Assembly: GCA_030674155.1 (NCBI GenBank)
Contig: CM060342.1
Location: forward strand, 14,539,068-14,603,067
Length of the DNA: 64,000 bases
Reading direction: 5' to 3'
Source of the DNA: Stramonita haemastoma
Taxonomy: Eukaryota; Mollusca; Gastropoda; Neogastropoda; Muricidae
Shown here: positions 63,786 through 64,000 of the stretch, one piece after another
How the letters are laid out: each line of letters begins with the position of its first letter
How positions within the stretch are numbered: position 1 is the stretch's first letter
The notes under the pieces: model-generated
The model's input: only the letters and a program-made list of their open reading frames with translations
Databases searched by the model: none
What the model was told of the DNA's origin: nothing
Position numbers and translations under genes: made by a program

Positions 63786-64000
63786 AATTGCACCAGGAGT
63801 ACAGGTATCCAAAGTCTTAAAACAATAATCATCCTGAAAAAAATACACATAAAAGTCTGCCAGCCTCAACACTGAAAGCTGTGGGAAAACATTTTGCAAA
63901 TCATGTCATCACATCATAGAAATATCTTCTTTTTGTATTCTGTCAATAAGATCATCATACCAGTTCAAGGTGCAGCAACATATCACAAACCTAAACGTAC

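Overview
The window is eukaryotic nuclear DNA from an animal. It has widely spaced short exons with GT-AG introns, very heavy dinucleotide microsatellite content, many minisatellites and a dense set of tRNA-derived SINEs, non-LTR retrotransposon fragments and DNA transposons. There are no operons, Shine-Dalgarno sites or CRISPR arrays. The repeat profile and protein sequences would fit a mollusc, perhaps a gastropod, but this is inference and no marker fixes the species. One 100-base run of N (1088-1187) is an assembly gap.

Two host genes can be supported. (1) A minus-strand gene for a multi-pass membrane protein has eight phase-consistent exons between 22864 and 10902. It gives at least 395 residues with about ten hydrophobic segments; the N-terminal exon(s) are not securely identified and I do not recognise the family. 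(2) MED31 (Mediator subunit 31) on the plus strand has a complete four-exon coding sequence (28838-28865, 34085-34162, 36151-36247, 37176-37389) that joins in phase to a 138-residue protein. The two genes diverge from the 23-28.8 kb interval.

Layout. 0-10 kb: microsatellites, SINE copies, a tail-to-tail inverted pair of a 5S-like repeat, an unusually long (about 875 bp) SINE with a perfect 16-bp target-site duplication, and a 23-bp perfect hairpin. 10.9-22.9 kb: the membrane-protein gene, whose introns are filled with tandem arrays that often start at a splice site. 24.7-28.2 kb: a SINE, a non-LTR fragment with RNase H, and a solo-LTR candidate lodged at the tail of that fragment. 28.8-39 kb: MED31, with a SINE, a piggyBac-like MITE and a 5'-truncated LINE in intron 1, a 24-bp array in intron 2, and a tandem array of its own last-codons-plus-stop segment downstream. 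39-50 kb: mostly repeats, including a 2.69-kb Kolobok-type (TTAA) DNA transposon with a decayed transposase inserted inside a SINE. 50-57.9 kb: a 23-bp satellite that switches to a 43-bp satellite with a higher-order structure, interrupted by an antisense LINE 3' end. 58-64 kb: a 1-kb tandem duplication, a 69-bp array and more repeat fragments.

The most distinctive observation is that several tandem arrays here contain, or begin exactly at, exon-intron junctions of both genes. They multiply splice donors, acceptors or stop-containing coding tails, and one of them stays open in frame for seven copies.
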